Assembly: GCA_905116865.2 (NCBI GenBank)
Contig: CAJHNH020003113.1
Coordinates: 446,393-510,392 of the forward strand
Length of the DNA: 64,000 bases
DNA from: Candidula unifasciata
Taxonomy: Eukaryota > Mollusca > Gastropoda > Stylommatophora > Geomitridae
Reading direction: 5' to 3'
Shown piece after piece: positions 39,001-46,014 of the stretch. A model generated the notes under the pieces. The model was not told where the DNA came from and made no database searches. It saw nothing but the letters and a program-made list of their open reading frames with translations. Made by a program: the position numbers and the translations under genes. Numbering within the stretch: the first letter of the stretch is position 1; every line of letters begins with the position of its first letter.

Positions 39001-42000
39001 ATGTAATGTTCGTTGATAAGCTCTGTCAAGAGCACTATTAAGACTGATGTTCATTTCTGTTAGGCTGTTCCTAATGCCATCACTCCATATTTTCCGAGGT
39101 CTTCCACTCGCTCTATACCCATTGTAACGTTTTATTGTGGCTCGCTGTGGTAGATAGTACCAGGGCATTCTTGTTTGGTGTCCAAACCACTTCGTTTGTT
39201 GTTCTTTGATGACCTGTAAGACTGGCTTTATTTCTAGCATTCGTCTGATTTCATGATTTCGTATTCTGTCTTTTCTTGAAACTCCTGCAGCTCTTCTAAG
39301 GCATTTCCTCTCTGTTGTCACAATTTTACGTTCATTGGAGGATGTAAGTGTCCACGTTTGGCATTGATAGCATAGTGTTGGCCAAAAAATAGTTCTGATA
39401 AGATTCACTTTAGTACTCCGAGTTATCTGCTTGTGTGACAACAGGGGAGATAGTTGACCCATTACTTGATTAGCTTTGGCACATCTGGAGCTAAATAGAT
39501 GAAAGAAACCGATGAATTTTGGGTCGATTTTAATGTTAGATGGAAGAAAAGACGCAGAAATCAACGTCATCATTATCATGTGCATTGCTGACTGGCGTAG
39601 GCGATCATGCATCTCCACAATCTGCGATCCGCAACTGCATGGATCAGTTCATGTGTTGACACTCCTCCATGTCATGACAGAAGGTTGTCAAGAATCTTCT
39701 AGCACTATCTTCCTCTGTCTCTCTTTCTTCATATTTTTCCAGTCGTCACAACATGTTCCAGTTTTCCTTTCTCATAACATAACCAAAAATGATGACTGTA
39801 TCTTTCTGATGTTTGTGATAAGTTGTCTTCCAGCCATCGCCTCTTTCAAAACATTTGGGTGGCTATTTTTAGCTGTCCCCAAGGATTCTGAGGATTTTTC
39901 TTTAAAAAACCACATCTCCTAGGCCTCAAGAAATTGCTCAGCTTGTGTATTAATTGTCCAGGATTTACAACCGTATGTTAAAACTGGCTCTCTTTAGCAT
40001 GCGAGAATTCTGTTCCTACCCCCCCCCCCCCCTTCCCATGTCAGGGTGCACAAAATGTTCGTCATTTTATTAAACGCAGTTTCAGTCTGTACTATTATGT
40101 TCTTTATCTCTGCGATACATCTTTCATCAAATGTTATTTACTGTACTTAAATTTCTGCACTGGTCTTAAAAAACGCCTTTGAAATTGTATTATGCATTTA
40201 AGCGTAATTCTTTTCTGAAACATTACAATGAATACAGAAGAAGGGAAAGCCAAAATAAAAGATGAAACAACAGCACCAAGGGCAGCCTTACAGAAGAGAA
40301 GGCTACATTAAAAGACTCATAGGAAAGAGTACACTGAAAATACATTTTTTCCAACACTTCGCTGAGCTTTCTGTGGATGAAGAGCAGAAAAAATATTCAA
40401 CAGTGAAAACACAGGTTTAAGTTGCTAGTTAAAAGGGTTAGGTTCAGGTAAAGCTCCCTAAAGTAGGTAACTTTTCATTCACAAGTTTGTTGGACTTGTG
40501 GACTTTCCTTAATGTTACAGGTGTGACCCGCTCTATTGTTTGCTTTACGTGTTGTCTTGCACTTACGTTTTCATTCCGAGAAATAGAATGCCTGTAAAAT
40601 AGATTGCAGCACTCTTGGGGGGGGGGGGGGGGAAGGGGGTGTAAGGGACAGTTGTTCCATATATTTGGCGCGTTAAAAGCCCTGGCGTGCTGAAATATAC
40701 AACACGCGATATCAACAGCATCGTAACCTTATGAGAGGGGACAGGGTCAGGAACCAATCAGAAGTGACCTAGTGTGTATATGGGCGGGGCGTGTGGAGAT
40801 TAACGTTGCGTGTACCGTTAAAAGAAACAAGAGGTGTGCTAGAAGGATTCACTTTACTGGTTATCCTTTAATCCTCATTTTCTTCTTTCAGTTACTTCAG
40901 CGAAGTGTTTGAACGCCGTGGCGTAGCAGTTAGTCGCTCGCGTGTGGATCGGAAGGTAGTGGGTTTACTTCCTGGCAGAGATGGACTTTTTTCAAAAATG
41001 ACCTTGACTCCCAGGTCAACCCAGTCTTAAGTGGGCACCGGGTACAAGTTGAGGCGGACGGCGTGGTGCTGACCAGATCACTCAACTTGTGACGATTGGT
41101 CTATACAAATACATTTCTAGCCCTATATGCCCTATACGCCTAAAGGCATGGAAAAGGGGACCTCTACTTTAAACTTTTTCAATAGGCATAAAAAAAAAAA
41201 AAAAAACCTGCAAAAAAACGTATTAGGATTTAAACGAATAGAAAGAAACGCGTTCATCAGTTGCAAATGGCGGCAGAAGATCCCGGTTGTCCGTCCACTT
41301 ATGGACTGTTCCCACATTTGAGTGTTGCGTACTTAGCGGTTTTACAGATCTGACTTATTCGGTTCCTGGCCTCTCAGTTGCACTCCGACTTCAACAGAAA
41401 CGCAGGGATCCCATCTACGTTAGCCAGGCCCCGGGTTGGGAACCCATTTGTAGGACGACCCCGAAGAGGTGAATCCTTCACCTTAAAGACAAGACTTGAC
41501 CAGCCTGAACGCTTCTGTCTGGTGCATCAAAGTAAGGTTACACAACTATGGATGCCGATGAGAAGACCACGGGCACCGACTCAAAGAAATTATGGCCACG
41601 GGGACGGGGACGCTCGGCTACCTTATAACTGCGTAGGGAAAATATGCAACAAGTCTTGTCAAAATGCACAATAATAACAACAACGCCAGAGACAGCATTA
41701 AAAAAACCGACAGGACAGGATGGTTCAACCACTTATCACAATTTACCAACTACATTCTGACACACTGGAAACAATTTCACTTTGTCCGTCTTCCAAAGTT
41801 GTAGATTTTAAGCTGTAGGATCGACATGGTCAATAAGTCACCTGTTTTGGGGGGTGCCCAGTTGACCATGTTCTCAGTGCACTTGTTTCCATAGCGAGGC
41901 GCACACGCCTCTAGGCGGGTTGTGTCAGGGTAAGTTTGTCAATGTTTTTGGAGTGTTAAAAGCGCTGGCGTGCGGGAATATACAACACGCGCTATCAACG

Positions 42001-43060
42001 GTATCGCGGAACACGCATCTGACTTTGTGCGAAAGCCCCGGGGCTCAGGAACTACTAATCAGAAATGAGCTAGTGTGTATATGGGAGGAACCTGGGGAGA
42101 CTAACGTTACGTGTTCCCATCAGTCAAAGGCAACAAGGGGAAATACAGAAGAATGAGCATGGGCTCTGAAAGTAACAGACGAAGACAATGAATAGAACGG
42201 AAAAAAGGGGTAGGGGATAAACAGAAAAAAAGAAGTAGGAAGAGGAGGAAGAGGGAGATGAGGGAAGTAAATGGAGTGACAGATCAAGAAAAAGGACCAG
42301 GTAGAGAAAAGAGAGGAGGAATAATAGTAGTAGAGCTATAAAGGCAGCAGAAGTTTTACTACTACTACTACTACTACCACCACTAATGCAGCTGCTACTA
42401 TTACTACTACTGCTGCTGCTTCTTCTTATGCTGCTGCTACTACTAGTATTAGTACAAAATCAACTACTACTATTACTACAGCTGACGCTACTGCTAACGC
42501 TGCTGCTACTATTTCGGTCAGTTCGCTGTCGGTTCCCATATTTGTTCTTTTGCCAAAATTTGAATTTCCGCTAGCGAATCCAATACAGCAGGCTGGTCAA
42601 ACTAAAGGCACCCTGAAGGCCATATGAATCCATTTGTATTATCATAAAGGCCGCAAACAAAATCTAATTGGAGTCATGTAATACAACTGAGTGCACTACT
42701 ACAGTAGTAGTAGTCGTGCAAATGGAGCTAAACAGGGACAGCAGTGGTGGTGGCAAGAAGAAGAAGAACAAATAAAAGAAGAAGAAGAAGAAGATTATGA
42801 AAAAAAAGAAGAAGATCATACTCATGATCGCTCCTAAACGAGAATCTCACTCAGCACTGACCTCTCACACTTTTTCCTATAGAGTACATATCTGTCAGAT
42901 GTGGAAATTCTATAGTCAAATTCCTCATTATATTCTCTATGTCCCGTTGATTGTGATGCCTGAAGTCAAGTGCGGCCACGTTGATGACCGTCAGCATCTT
43001 TAGCAACACCAGCAGCAGCATCAACTGCGCCCCTATGTTGACACACTTCAGGCGCGACAT
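20655..43060 (-). CDS. CPM: Carboxypeptidase M-like GPI-anchored metallocarboxypeptidase (whole gene, 8 coding exons)
   Basis: This is a predicted zinc metallocarboxypeptidase of the M14 N/E (regulatory) subfamily, expected to trim C-terminal Lys or Arg from peptides outside the cell. Joining exons 42862-43060, 38326-38423, 36926-37098, 34289-34473, 30124-30282, 27126-27278, 23160-23323 and 20655-20915 gives an open frame of 463 residues; human CPM is about 443. Seen in the translation: a signal peptide (about 1-30); zinc ligands H96 and E99 (MHGNE) and H203 (NLHGGAL); R157, N166 and R167 (DLNRNFPD); Y268; general base E290 (VELSCCKYP); Q275 and D214 in the S1' pocket, as expected for basic-residue specificity; a transthyretin-like domain (about 324-410); and a hydrophobic C-terminal tail. 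Sequons occur at N47, N78, N120, N128 and N281. The single catalytic domain with a GPI-type tail favours CPM over CPD, CPE or CPN. Orthology is inferred, not searched. Confidence 0.93.
21114..21403. repeat. 37-bp minisatellite (about 7.8 copies) in intron 7
   Basis: Nearly identical units with core gtaaactgtatgcagtaaca. Single-base variation is agagatgg versus agagttgg. Confidence 0.97.
21740..22130 (+). pseudogene. Decayed LINE C-terminal fragment in intron 7
   Basis: Plus-strand frames read [19 protein letters not shown] and then [17 protein letters not shown] and KRSRLAANE, the pattern of a LINE C-terminus (GRP-x-x-TWRR-x-x-E-x-EM-K). Frameshifts and stops are present. Confidence 0.72.
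22535..22806. repeat. 18-19-bp minisatellite (about 14 copies) in intron 7
   Basis: Units of the form agtgaaaggctggggac, with agtcaaaggctgggaaa variants. Confidence 0.95.
23160..23323 (-). CDS. CPM: CPM-like exon 7: start of transthyretin-like domain
   Basis: This exon encodes residues 323-377. The acceptor ctgctgttttctag ends at 23324 and the donor TTGCTG|GTAGGT starts at 23159 (phase 0). It begins VKGLIFGQ and contains [19 protein letters not shown], the G-x-Y/F-x-LLLPG pattern of the carboxypeptidase regulatory (transthyretin-like) domain that follows the catalytic domain in this subfamily. It was found by phase and homology rather than as a long open frame, because the exon opens directly into intronic stops. 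Confidence 0.9.
23520..23705 (+). mobile_element. tRNA-derived SINE, family 1 (diverged, intron 6)
   Basis: The B-box-like catgggttgaaatc is followed by the family body cctcaaatgggataaagta and tail ctataaaatataggtctagc. A second, poorer fragment lies at about 22870-23100 and overlaps the region just 3' of exon 7. Confidence 0.6.
23706..24854. other. Intron 6 sequence, mostly unassigned
   Basis: A short dispersed segment at about 24300-24400 (cagtgcagatattgcagcca) recurs at 30020, 32530 and 45725 with changes. No coding sequence recognised. Confidence 0.5.
24855..25345 (+). repeat. Dispersed repeat R4, copy 1 (about 500 bp)
   Basis: Aligns along its whole length with 26340-26870: cagttgctccgtttctgtacc, agaaatgcagttcatcatcg, gggcaccaccaatattgtg, acggccaccgtctggcaga. 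An inverted third copy is at 44640-45070. No coding capacity; class unknown. Confidence 0.85.
26340..26870 (+). repeat. Dispersed repeat R4, copy 2
   Basis: Same block order as copy 1 with substitutions and small indels. It ends about 250 nt from the exon 6 donor. Between the two copies (25910-26105) lies a weak R1-like segment (cagaccgttggttccttgcc). Confidence 0.85.
26998..27075. repeat. (GA)n microsatellite next to the exon 6 donor
   Basis: About 38 GA units. On the minus strand this is a (CT)n tract starting about 50 nt into intron 6. Confidence 0.97.
27126..27278 (-). CDS. CPM: CPM-like exon 6: catalytic glutamate
   Basis: This exon encodes residues 272-322 plus one base. The acceptor tcctgcctgcag ends at 27279 and the donor ATGG|GTATGT starts at 27125. 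It contains GMQDY, with Q275 at the S1' position, and VELSCCKYP, with general base E290 and the family's vicinal cysteines, followed by a [13 protein letters not shown] helix. A (GA)n tract begins about 50 nt inside the following intron. Confidence 0.94.
27600..27925. repeat. 31-bp minisatellite (about 10 copies) in intron 5
   Basis: Units read ctctaaaaaatctccactaa followed by gtgatgtctgt, with variable A-run length. Confidence 0.96.
28270..29250 (+). pseudogene. Decayed LINE reverse transcriptase with C-terminal region (intron 5)
   Basis: Plus-strand pieces in order: [34 protein letters not shown] (the RQGC RT motif), [41 protein letters not shown] and RPRKRW, then [10 protein letters not shown]. 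This is the normal order from RT domain to C-terminal linker. Stops at several places make it inactive. It lies antisense to the gene. Confidence 0.88.
29250..29632. repeat. 43-bp minisatellite (about 9 copies) at a LINE 3' end
   Basis: Units read gacaaaaccatgacactggc followed by ctacaacctggtaacagtgagat. The first unit is continuous with the end of the LINE frame, and the array stops in gacaaaagaagaagaagagg, a typical LINE tail. The array is therefore an amplified LINE terminus. Confidence 0.9.
29806..29951. mobile_element. TTAA-flanked MITE (piggyBac-type)
   Basis: TTAA lies at 29806-29809 and 29948-29951. The terminal inverted repeats are CTCTTTAGTCCCAAG and, inverted, CTCTTTGAGTCCCAAG. 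The 146-bp total has no coding capacity. A TTAA duplication is diagnostic of piggyBac-type transposition; family membership is inferred from that alone. Confidence 0.75.
30124..30282 (-). CDS. CPM: CPM-like exon 5: substrate-binding tyrosine segment
   Basis: This exon encodes the end of codon 219 through residue 271 plus one base. The acceptor tctctcttcag ends at 30283 and the donor TATG|GTGAGT starts at 30123. The segment SPDDDVF and the NGADWYPV motif match CPM and related enzymes. Y268 lies 22 residues before the general base E290, the same spacing as Tyr248/Glu270 in carboxypeptidase A. Confidence 0.93.
30424..31056. repeat. 79-bp minisatellite (8 copies) in intron 4
   Basis: Units of 79 bp (gagcagacacagactgccaa ... 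ggttggtgatctggcccatg). The first units share gccaatgatgctagc and the later ones gccagtgatgccagc, so the array shows a variant gradient along its length. Confidence 0.97.
31550..31880 (-). repeat. 56-bp minisatellite (5 copies) expanded inside repeat R1
   Basis: Five units of 56 bp span 31557-31836 (ccatgtgggttagtggggcc core, ggggggaaaggattagatac). They continue into ggcccttaacaggcatactg and aattagagatctgctgaaat, the R1 sequence found beyond the same point at 12230 and 63570. Confidence 0.85.
32145..32690. other. Unassigned intron 4 sequence with a short dispersed segment
   Basis: About 32475-32620 matches 29960-30080 (aaaggtgcaaatatcgcagc, ctgtaaatggacacaacac). No frame or boxes that name its class. 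Confidence 0.5.
32735..32800. repeat. (ATAAAC)n microsatellite
   Basis: About ten hexamer units. Confidence 0.97.
33185..33640 (+). repeat. Dispersed repeat R1 with a LINE-tail insertion
   Basis: R1 blocks at 33185-33380 (cagctttcacccgctgtaaac-like start, gtccacttctggactttgg) and 33545-33635 (gaggcagtgggtctattccc, aaaatggggctccggaaccc) are separated by about 155 bp. That insert reads [17 protein letters not shown], a LINE C-terminal end, and stops in (AAG)n. Confidence 0.75.
33690..34170. repeat. Degenerate about 20-bp array (agagcaaa-gatgtgat type)
   Basis: The words gagcaaagtgatgtgat and gagcaaaaagatgtgataaat recur throughout at roughly 18-28-bp spacing with many changes, interrupted by a poly-A run at 33915-33931. 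An old, decayed array in intron 4, ending just before exon 4. Confidence 0.7.
34289..34473 (-). CDS. CPM: CPM-like exon 4: DLNRNFPD and third zinc ligand
   Basis: This exon encodes the last base of codon 157, residues 158-218 and the first base of 219. The acceptor is ttcctgttttcag (ends 34474) and the donor is GGAG|GTAATA (starts 34288). It contains DLNRNFPD, with N166 and R167 binding the substrate carboxylate, and [14 protein letters not shown], with zinc ligand H203 and D214 at the S1' position that selects basic C-terminal residues in this subfamily. Splice phases match both neighbours. Confidence 0.94.
34475..35385. other. Intron 3 sequence, unassigned
   Basis: A short (CTT)n run lies near 34523-34545. 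No repeat family or coding sequence recognised. Confidence 0.45.
35390..35900 (+). pseudogene. LINE RNase H domain fragment in intron 3
   Basis: The plus strand reads [19 protein letters not shown] (with a frame adjustment), the HxGxxGNExAxxLA motif of retrotransposon RNase H, then [16 protein letters not shown] and [13 protein letters not shown], the cysteine-rich segment that follows. Stops and frameshifts are present. Confidence 0.78.
36041..36960 (-). repeat. 50-bp minisatellite (18 copies) carrying the exon 3 splice donor
   Basis: Eighteen exactly 50-bp units start at 36071, 36121 and so on to 36921, with a partial unit at the low end. Read on the minus strand, each unit holds the last 34 nt of exon 3, a 5' splice site (GGAAG|GTCAGT in 15 units, GTAAGT in the units at 36071, 36371 and 36871) and 16 nt of intron. 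The highest-coordinate unit is the real exon end. Fifty is not a multiple of three, so using the next donor shifts the frame and using any later donor runs into the TAG at 36847. Confidence 0.95.
36926..37098 (-). CDS. CPM: CPM-like exon 3: NPDG motif; 3' end lies inside a 50-bp tandem array
   Basis: This exon encodes residues 100-156 plus two bases of codon 157. The acceptor ctgtttccag ends at 37099. The segment begins [10 protein letters not shown] and contains [12 protein letters not shown], a core motif of the family. The coding donor is GGAAG|GTCAGT at 36925-36924. Splicing here to exon 4 restores R157 (AG|A), the equivalent of the substrate carbonyl-binding arginine of M14 enzymes. The last 34 nt and the donor form the terminal unit of a 50-bp, 18-copy tandem array that continues into intron 3. 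Reading past the donor gives about 27 unrelated residues and then a TAG at 36847. Confidence 0.92.
37120..37393. repeat. 33-bp minisatellite upstream of exon 3 (first block)
   Basis: About eight units of 33 bp (ttgttacactagactgtacc core) lie in intron 2. They begin only about 20 nt outside the exon 3 acceptor. Together with the 50-bp array they bracket exon 3 on both sides. Confidence 0.92.
37394..37692 (-). mobile_element. tRNA-derived SINE nested in the 33-bp minisatellite
   Basis: About 300 bp of unrelated sequence splits the 33-bp array, which resumes in register afterwards. Read on the minus strand it starts with a tRNA-like head (GCCGCGTTAGCGCAGTCGAT resembles an A box, TTTCAAATCC a degenerate B box) and ends in a (CTTTAC)n-like tail. 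The short string gctcaact occurs at both borders and may be the target duplication. The array is older than this insertion. Confidence 0.7.
37693..37885. repeat. 33-bp minisatellite (second block)
   Basis: About six further units of the same 33-bp repeat follow the SINE insertion and show more base changes (for example actttagcatgc). Confidence 0.9.
38326..38423 (-). CDS. CPM: CPM-like exon 2: zinc-binding HxxE
   Basis: This exon encodes residues 67-99. The acceptor tttctcag ends at 38424 and the donor GAG|GTAAGA starts at 38325 (phase 0). It carries LWVIVVG, the second beta strand of the family, and ends exactly at the zinc motif MHGNE, where H96 and E99 bind the metal. Reading phase agrees with exons 1 and 3. 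Confidence 0.93.
38583..38605. repeat. (CA)n microsatellite
   Basis: About eleven CA units in intron 1, about 160 nt from exon 2. Confidence 0.95.
38690..38900 (+). pseudogene. LINE 3' remnant with C2H2-like finger
   Basis: The plus strand reads [10 protein letters not shown] and then [20 protein letters not shown], the C-terminal zinc-finger-like motif of some LINEs. The following segment (ataacactatcgtctggaaa gacgg) also occurs near 18215-18250. Confidence 0.6.
38985..39500 (-). pseudogene. LINE C-terminal fragment (longest open piece of about 170 codons)
   Basis: The minus strand reads [84 protein letters not shown], a nearly continuous C-terminal region of a non-LTR element. It is the best preserved LINE piece here and so probably one of the youngest. 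Confidence 0.85.
39600..40000 (-). pseudogene. Second, more decayed LINE C-terminal fragment
   Basis: Minus-strand pieces read [20 protein letters not shown] and [16 protein letters not shown] in the order of a LINE C-terminus. Stops are frequent. It abuts the fragment at 38985-39500 in the same orientation but is from a different part or copy. Confidence 0.65.
40668..40840. repeat. Direct repeat DR, copy 1
   Basis: The block gcgttaaaagccctggcgtg, gaaatatacaacacgcgata, ctagtgtgtatatgggcggg, gattaacgttgcgtg recurs at 41943-42140 in the same orientation. A poly-G tract lies just before it (40617-40642). Confidence 0.8.
40915..41150 (+). mobile_element. tRNA-derived SINE, family 1 (intron 1)
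   Basis: The head gccgtggcgtagcagttagt and the B-box-like agtgggtttacttcc are followed by the family body ttcaaaaatgaccttgactc and tail with ccctatatgcc. Confidence 0.78.
41255..41430 (+). repeat. Dispersed repeat R1, 5' part
   Basis: Contains gttgcaaatggcggcagaag, ccggttgtccgtccacttat, gttcctggcctctcagttgc and actccgacttcaacagaaac in R1 order. Confidence 0.7.
41943..42140. repeat. Direct repeat DR, copy 2
   Basis: Second copy of the block at 40668, with an extra segment around cgaaagccccggggctcagg. The two copies enclose a SINE and an R1 fragment. Confidence 0.8.
42355..42515. repeat. Trinucleotide (ACT/GCT)n stretch
   Basis: Imperfect ctactactac and tgctgctgct runs, about 350 nt from exon 1. 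The leucine-rich frame across it is a repeat artefact. A short (GAA)n run follows at 42757-42800. Confidence 0.92.
42862..43060 (-). CDS. CPM: CPM-like exon 1: signal peptide and start of catalytic domain
   Basis: This exon encodes residues 1-66 plus the first base of codon 67. The ATG at 43060 opens a basic N-region, a long Leu/Val-rich core and a likely cleavage after NVAA, followed by the LDF start typical of mature CPM-type enzymes. The segment YSIGKSVRG matches the family's SIGKSV motif. The donor is AGAG|GTCAGT at 42861-42860 (phase 1). A good acceptor (ttttattgtttcag) ends at 43067, seven bases before the ATG, so this is probably exon 2 of the transcript with a non-coding exon upstream. 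An in-frame upstream TTG was not used because the ATG sits in a normal signal-peptide context. Confidence 0.9.
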
Positions 43061-43080
43061 TCCTGTCTGAAACAATAAAA
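43061..43080 (-). promoter_or_regulatory. Probable 3' splice site of a 5' UTR intron
   Basis: On the minus strand the sequence ttttattgtttcag is followed seven bases later by the start ATG. A pyrimidine-rich run ending in CAG suggests that the first coding exon is spliced to an upstream non-coding exon. No such exon or promoter was recognised between 43080 and 48000. Confidence 0.5.
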
Positions 43081-43519
43081 ACCATAAAACTTTTATAAGA
43101 ACAGTATTTAGATACAGTTTGTTGGGTGCTTTATTAATATCTTACCCCAAATATGGGAAATCCACAGGTCACGGAACACTCTAATATTTCAAGGGGTAGT
43201 AGATAGGTTGCATGCAGTCGTGAGACATAGGCTGCACTCTCTCGTGGGACGTAGGGGGGTTGGGATTAGGGCCAGTTCTAGATGTTTTAGGGTCGTTAAA
43301 AGCATCAGAAAGCCGGGAAACCCTGTCTTACTGTCTGTCCTGTGAGGTCATCTGGGGTAGGATATTATTAAAGCACCCTTTGTTGTTTAAGCATTTATAA
43401 TTCCAGTTACTCAGTGAGCTACTCAGAGGTTCGCATTAAACTCATTCGGTACCAAAGACGGCATCCTGAAATCATTCAATGTAAAAATGAAAGAAGAGAT
43501 AGATCATAATCATAAACCA

Positions 43520-43660
43520 CTTCTGCAGTTAAGCGTTGTGGGGAGGAATAATTTGCGATCCAGTGCACGCTGGCTGTCACTGGCTATTGTCATGCAGTGA
43601 AGGCGTAGAGTGTCTTTAATGTTGTCGATCCATGTTTTCCGCGGCCGGAGATAGATCACA
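43520..43660 (-). pseudogene. LINE C-terminal end, minus strand
   Basis: The minus strand reads RPRKTWIDNIKDTL, ASDSQRALDRKLF, the last segment of a LINE frame. It meets a plus-strand LINE piece at about 43660. Confidence 0.65.
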
Positions 43661-43950
43661 GATGTAATAGTGCAAATCAAATCATTAGGGAAAAATCGAA
43701 ACAACAGAAATGAAATATATTTATGGCGAATCCTAAATGTAATTAGAAGAGACAGGATCAGAAATGAGGATACCAGGAAAGAAATTAGGGCCAAACTGGT
43801 ATTGAACTACATCAAGAGTCAAGGGATCAAATGGTTTGGACATATGTCAAGACTACCATCAGACAATGCACTACAGAGATACCTTTCACTTAGACAAAAT
43901 GGAAACGCATCCAGAGGGTTGACTACGCAAGCCATGTATTGATAGTTAGT
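43661..43950 (+). pseudogene. LINE C-terminal fragment, plus strand
   Basis: The plus strand reads LRRDRIRNEDTRKEIRAK-like sequence, IKWFGHMSRLPSDNALQRYL and then RGLTTQAM, the LINE C-terminal linker, cut where SINE family 3 begins. Confidence 0.72.
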
Positions 43951-43954
43951 TGTT

Positions 43955-44170
43955 GTGTATCCTTTACAGGACGTTGCAGAACCCAACCTAGCATTTTTGG
44001 CTGTTCTGGTTTTTCTAGGCAAATTTACGTCCAGTAGTTTACCATTGCTTCCTGGACGGTCGGCTTTTCGATACCACTGCCGAAACCAATGCAAGGCCCG
44101 CAGCTGGGATCGAACCCGGCACCCCAGCATTACGACGAAGCGCGGTCGCACCGCCTAGGCCACAGACGCA
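43955..44170 (-). mobile_element. tRNA-derived SINE, family 3
   Basis: Read on the minus strand it starts GTGGCCTAGGCGGTGCGACC (A box) and has GCCGGGTTCGATCCCAGC (canonical B box). The body then matches 2786-3010 and 48180-48345. It lies upstream of the carboxypeptidase gene in the same orientation. Confidence 0.82.
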
Positions 44171-44364
44171 AGCCATAGATAGGGCGGTAAACACCAGCAT
44201 CTACGTTCTCCCCTGATGCCTCTTCACAATTCTGACACTGAATGCACAACAGGACTAGAGGAGCAGGAAAAGGAGGAGAAGAAGAATAAGAAGAAGGTGC
44301 AAAGAAAACACACCGAGCGCTTGTTAGTGTCACATGATATGGCAAACTTTTTTAGACTTTATTT

Positions 44365-44580
44365 CCCGGCTCTCTAGCGTAGTTGGTTAAATCTGACTTT
44401 CGCGGCGGCCGGGTGACGAACTTCTTGTGGTCCGTGTTCACCTCCAGGGGTAGGCAGAAAAGCCACATTTCTCAAAGAATAACGGTACCTATAATGGAAT
44501 CAAGGCCGAAGGGTTGCGATATCCATAGTACCGAGCCAAAGGGTTTACAACTCATGGTTTCTGGATACTTAAAAAAAAAC
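44365..44580 (+). mobile_element. tRNA-derived SINE, family 2
   Basis: The head ccggctctctagcgtagttg and body aaaagccacatttctcaaag end in a poly-A run. About 200 bp, highly similar to the copy at 52471. Confidence 0.85.
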
Positions 44581-44639
44581 CCACTCTTTGTCATCTATCA
44601 AGCCTCAATATGACGGACAGGCATTTTCCTCCATATGTA

Positions 44640-45070
44640 GACCGAAAGTATACATTTCCATCGCCCAACTACAGAGCGGAGTGCACGGTGCAGCACTGTG
44701 AGCTGCGGATTTCATTTAGAATACTTTTCAACTGTGCCCAGCGTGGTTTGTGTTGTAATCTGCAGTTTCAAAAATGACAAATGGGCTGTTGTGATATAAC
44801 TGGTGATACCTTATGCAATTAACCGCGTATGGAACTACTGATCTAGGAAAACTACTACTTCCAACGACGACGAACCGCCTGTGTACTGTCCGACTGTTTG
44901 TGTTGGCAATTCTCACGGACGTTATATGTATTTGATGCTATTGACTTTGCCGTGAATGCAGCTGGTGATATTTTTTTTTTTTCACAAGGGACAAAAGTGG
45001 ATATTCTGTGTGATTTAGACTGGCACAGGAACTGAGCAACTATATGGTGATCTGTCTGCTGTGAAGCTGA
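44640..45070 (-). repeat. Dispersed repeat R4, inverted copy 3
   Basis: The reverse complement aligns with 26340-26870: cagcttcacagcagacagatc, catatagttgctcagttcctg, cacacagaatatccac, tgaaatccgcagctcacag. Confidence 0.75.
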
Positions 45071-45154
45071 AACGGTGAATACCGGAGTCACCACTTGTAC
45101 GGTGAATACCGGAGTCACCACTTGTCTTTGGTTATTATTTTAACCCTCATGACT

Positions 45155-45157
45155 CCT

Positions 45158-45216
<59 letters not shown>

Positions 45217-45344
45217 CTCTTTCTCTCTCTCTATCTATCTATCTCTTTATCCCTCTCTATCTCTCTCTTTCTCTCTCTCTATCTCTCTCTCTCTCTCTAT
45301 CTATCTCTTTCTCTCTCTCTATCTATCTATCTCTTTATTTATCC

Positions 45345-45433
<89 letters not shown>

Positions 45434-45435
45434 CT
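45155..45435. repeat. (CT)n/(CTAT)n microsatellite
   Basis: An interrupted pyrimidine tract with ctat tetramers. Confidence 0.97.
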
Positions 45436-46014
45436 TTCTCCGAAAAAACGAAAAAAAATGAAGAACCCCATAGAACTATTATGCTAGCTTCTCAGACCCC
45501 AAATTTACTACTTCAAGTAGAAAATGTTTAGCATTAAAAAGAGTTGAAAGAACATATGATTGGTACTGACAGGCTTCAGTGGCTAAGTCGTTTTATGTAG
45601 CTGCCCGTGTGACTTCCATGACTCCATTTACGGTTTAAGAAAAAACAAAGACCCACTGCCCATTAAGACACTCTCGTAAAAAGCAACCAATGAATGGTTT
45701 GCTGAATTCGAATATACTGGGTCGAGAAGCGCAGATATCGCAGCCTAGCTGTAAGCCTCAAAATAAGGAGCTAACCTCCTCTTTTAGGGCAAACTTTTTG
45801 GATTTTATGTAACTGTAGCACTCAGTGTCCCGCGTTGTTGTATAACGATGACAGATTTCTATAAGCTAGCAACATTCACTTTGTGACTCGTATGTTGTGT
45901 AAAGTTGACTATAATATTCGTATAGTATGCCCTCCCCCTCCCACATTTTCTCATTGTATTCTTAAAAAACGGAATTCAAGTCCTAATATTATTACTGCAG
46001 ACAAGTAACAGTCG

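Noticed and set aside
40668..42140. LTR retrotransposon
   Set aside because: The direct repeats are too diverged and no gag-pol, primer site or flanking duplication was seen between or beside them. Kept as an unexplained duplication.
45095..45487. Serine/leucine-rich open frame
   Set aside because: Translation of a (CT)n/(CTAT)n microsatellite.
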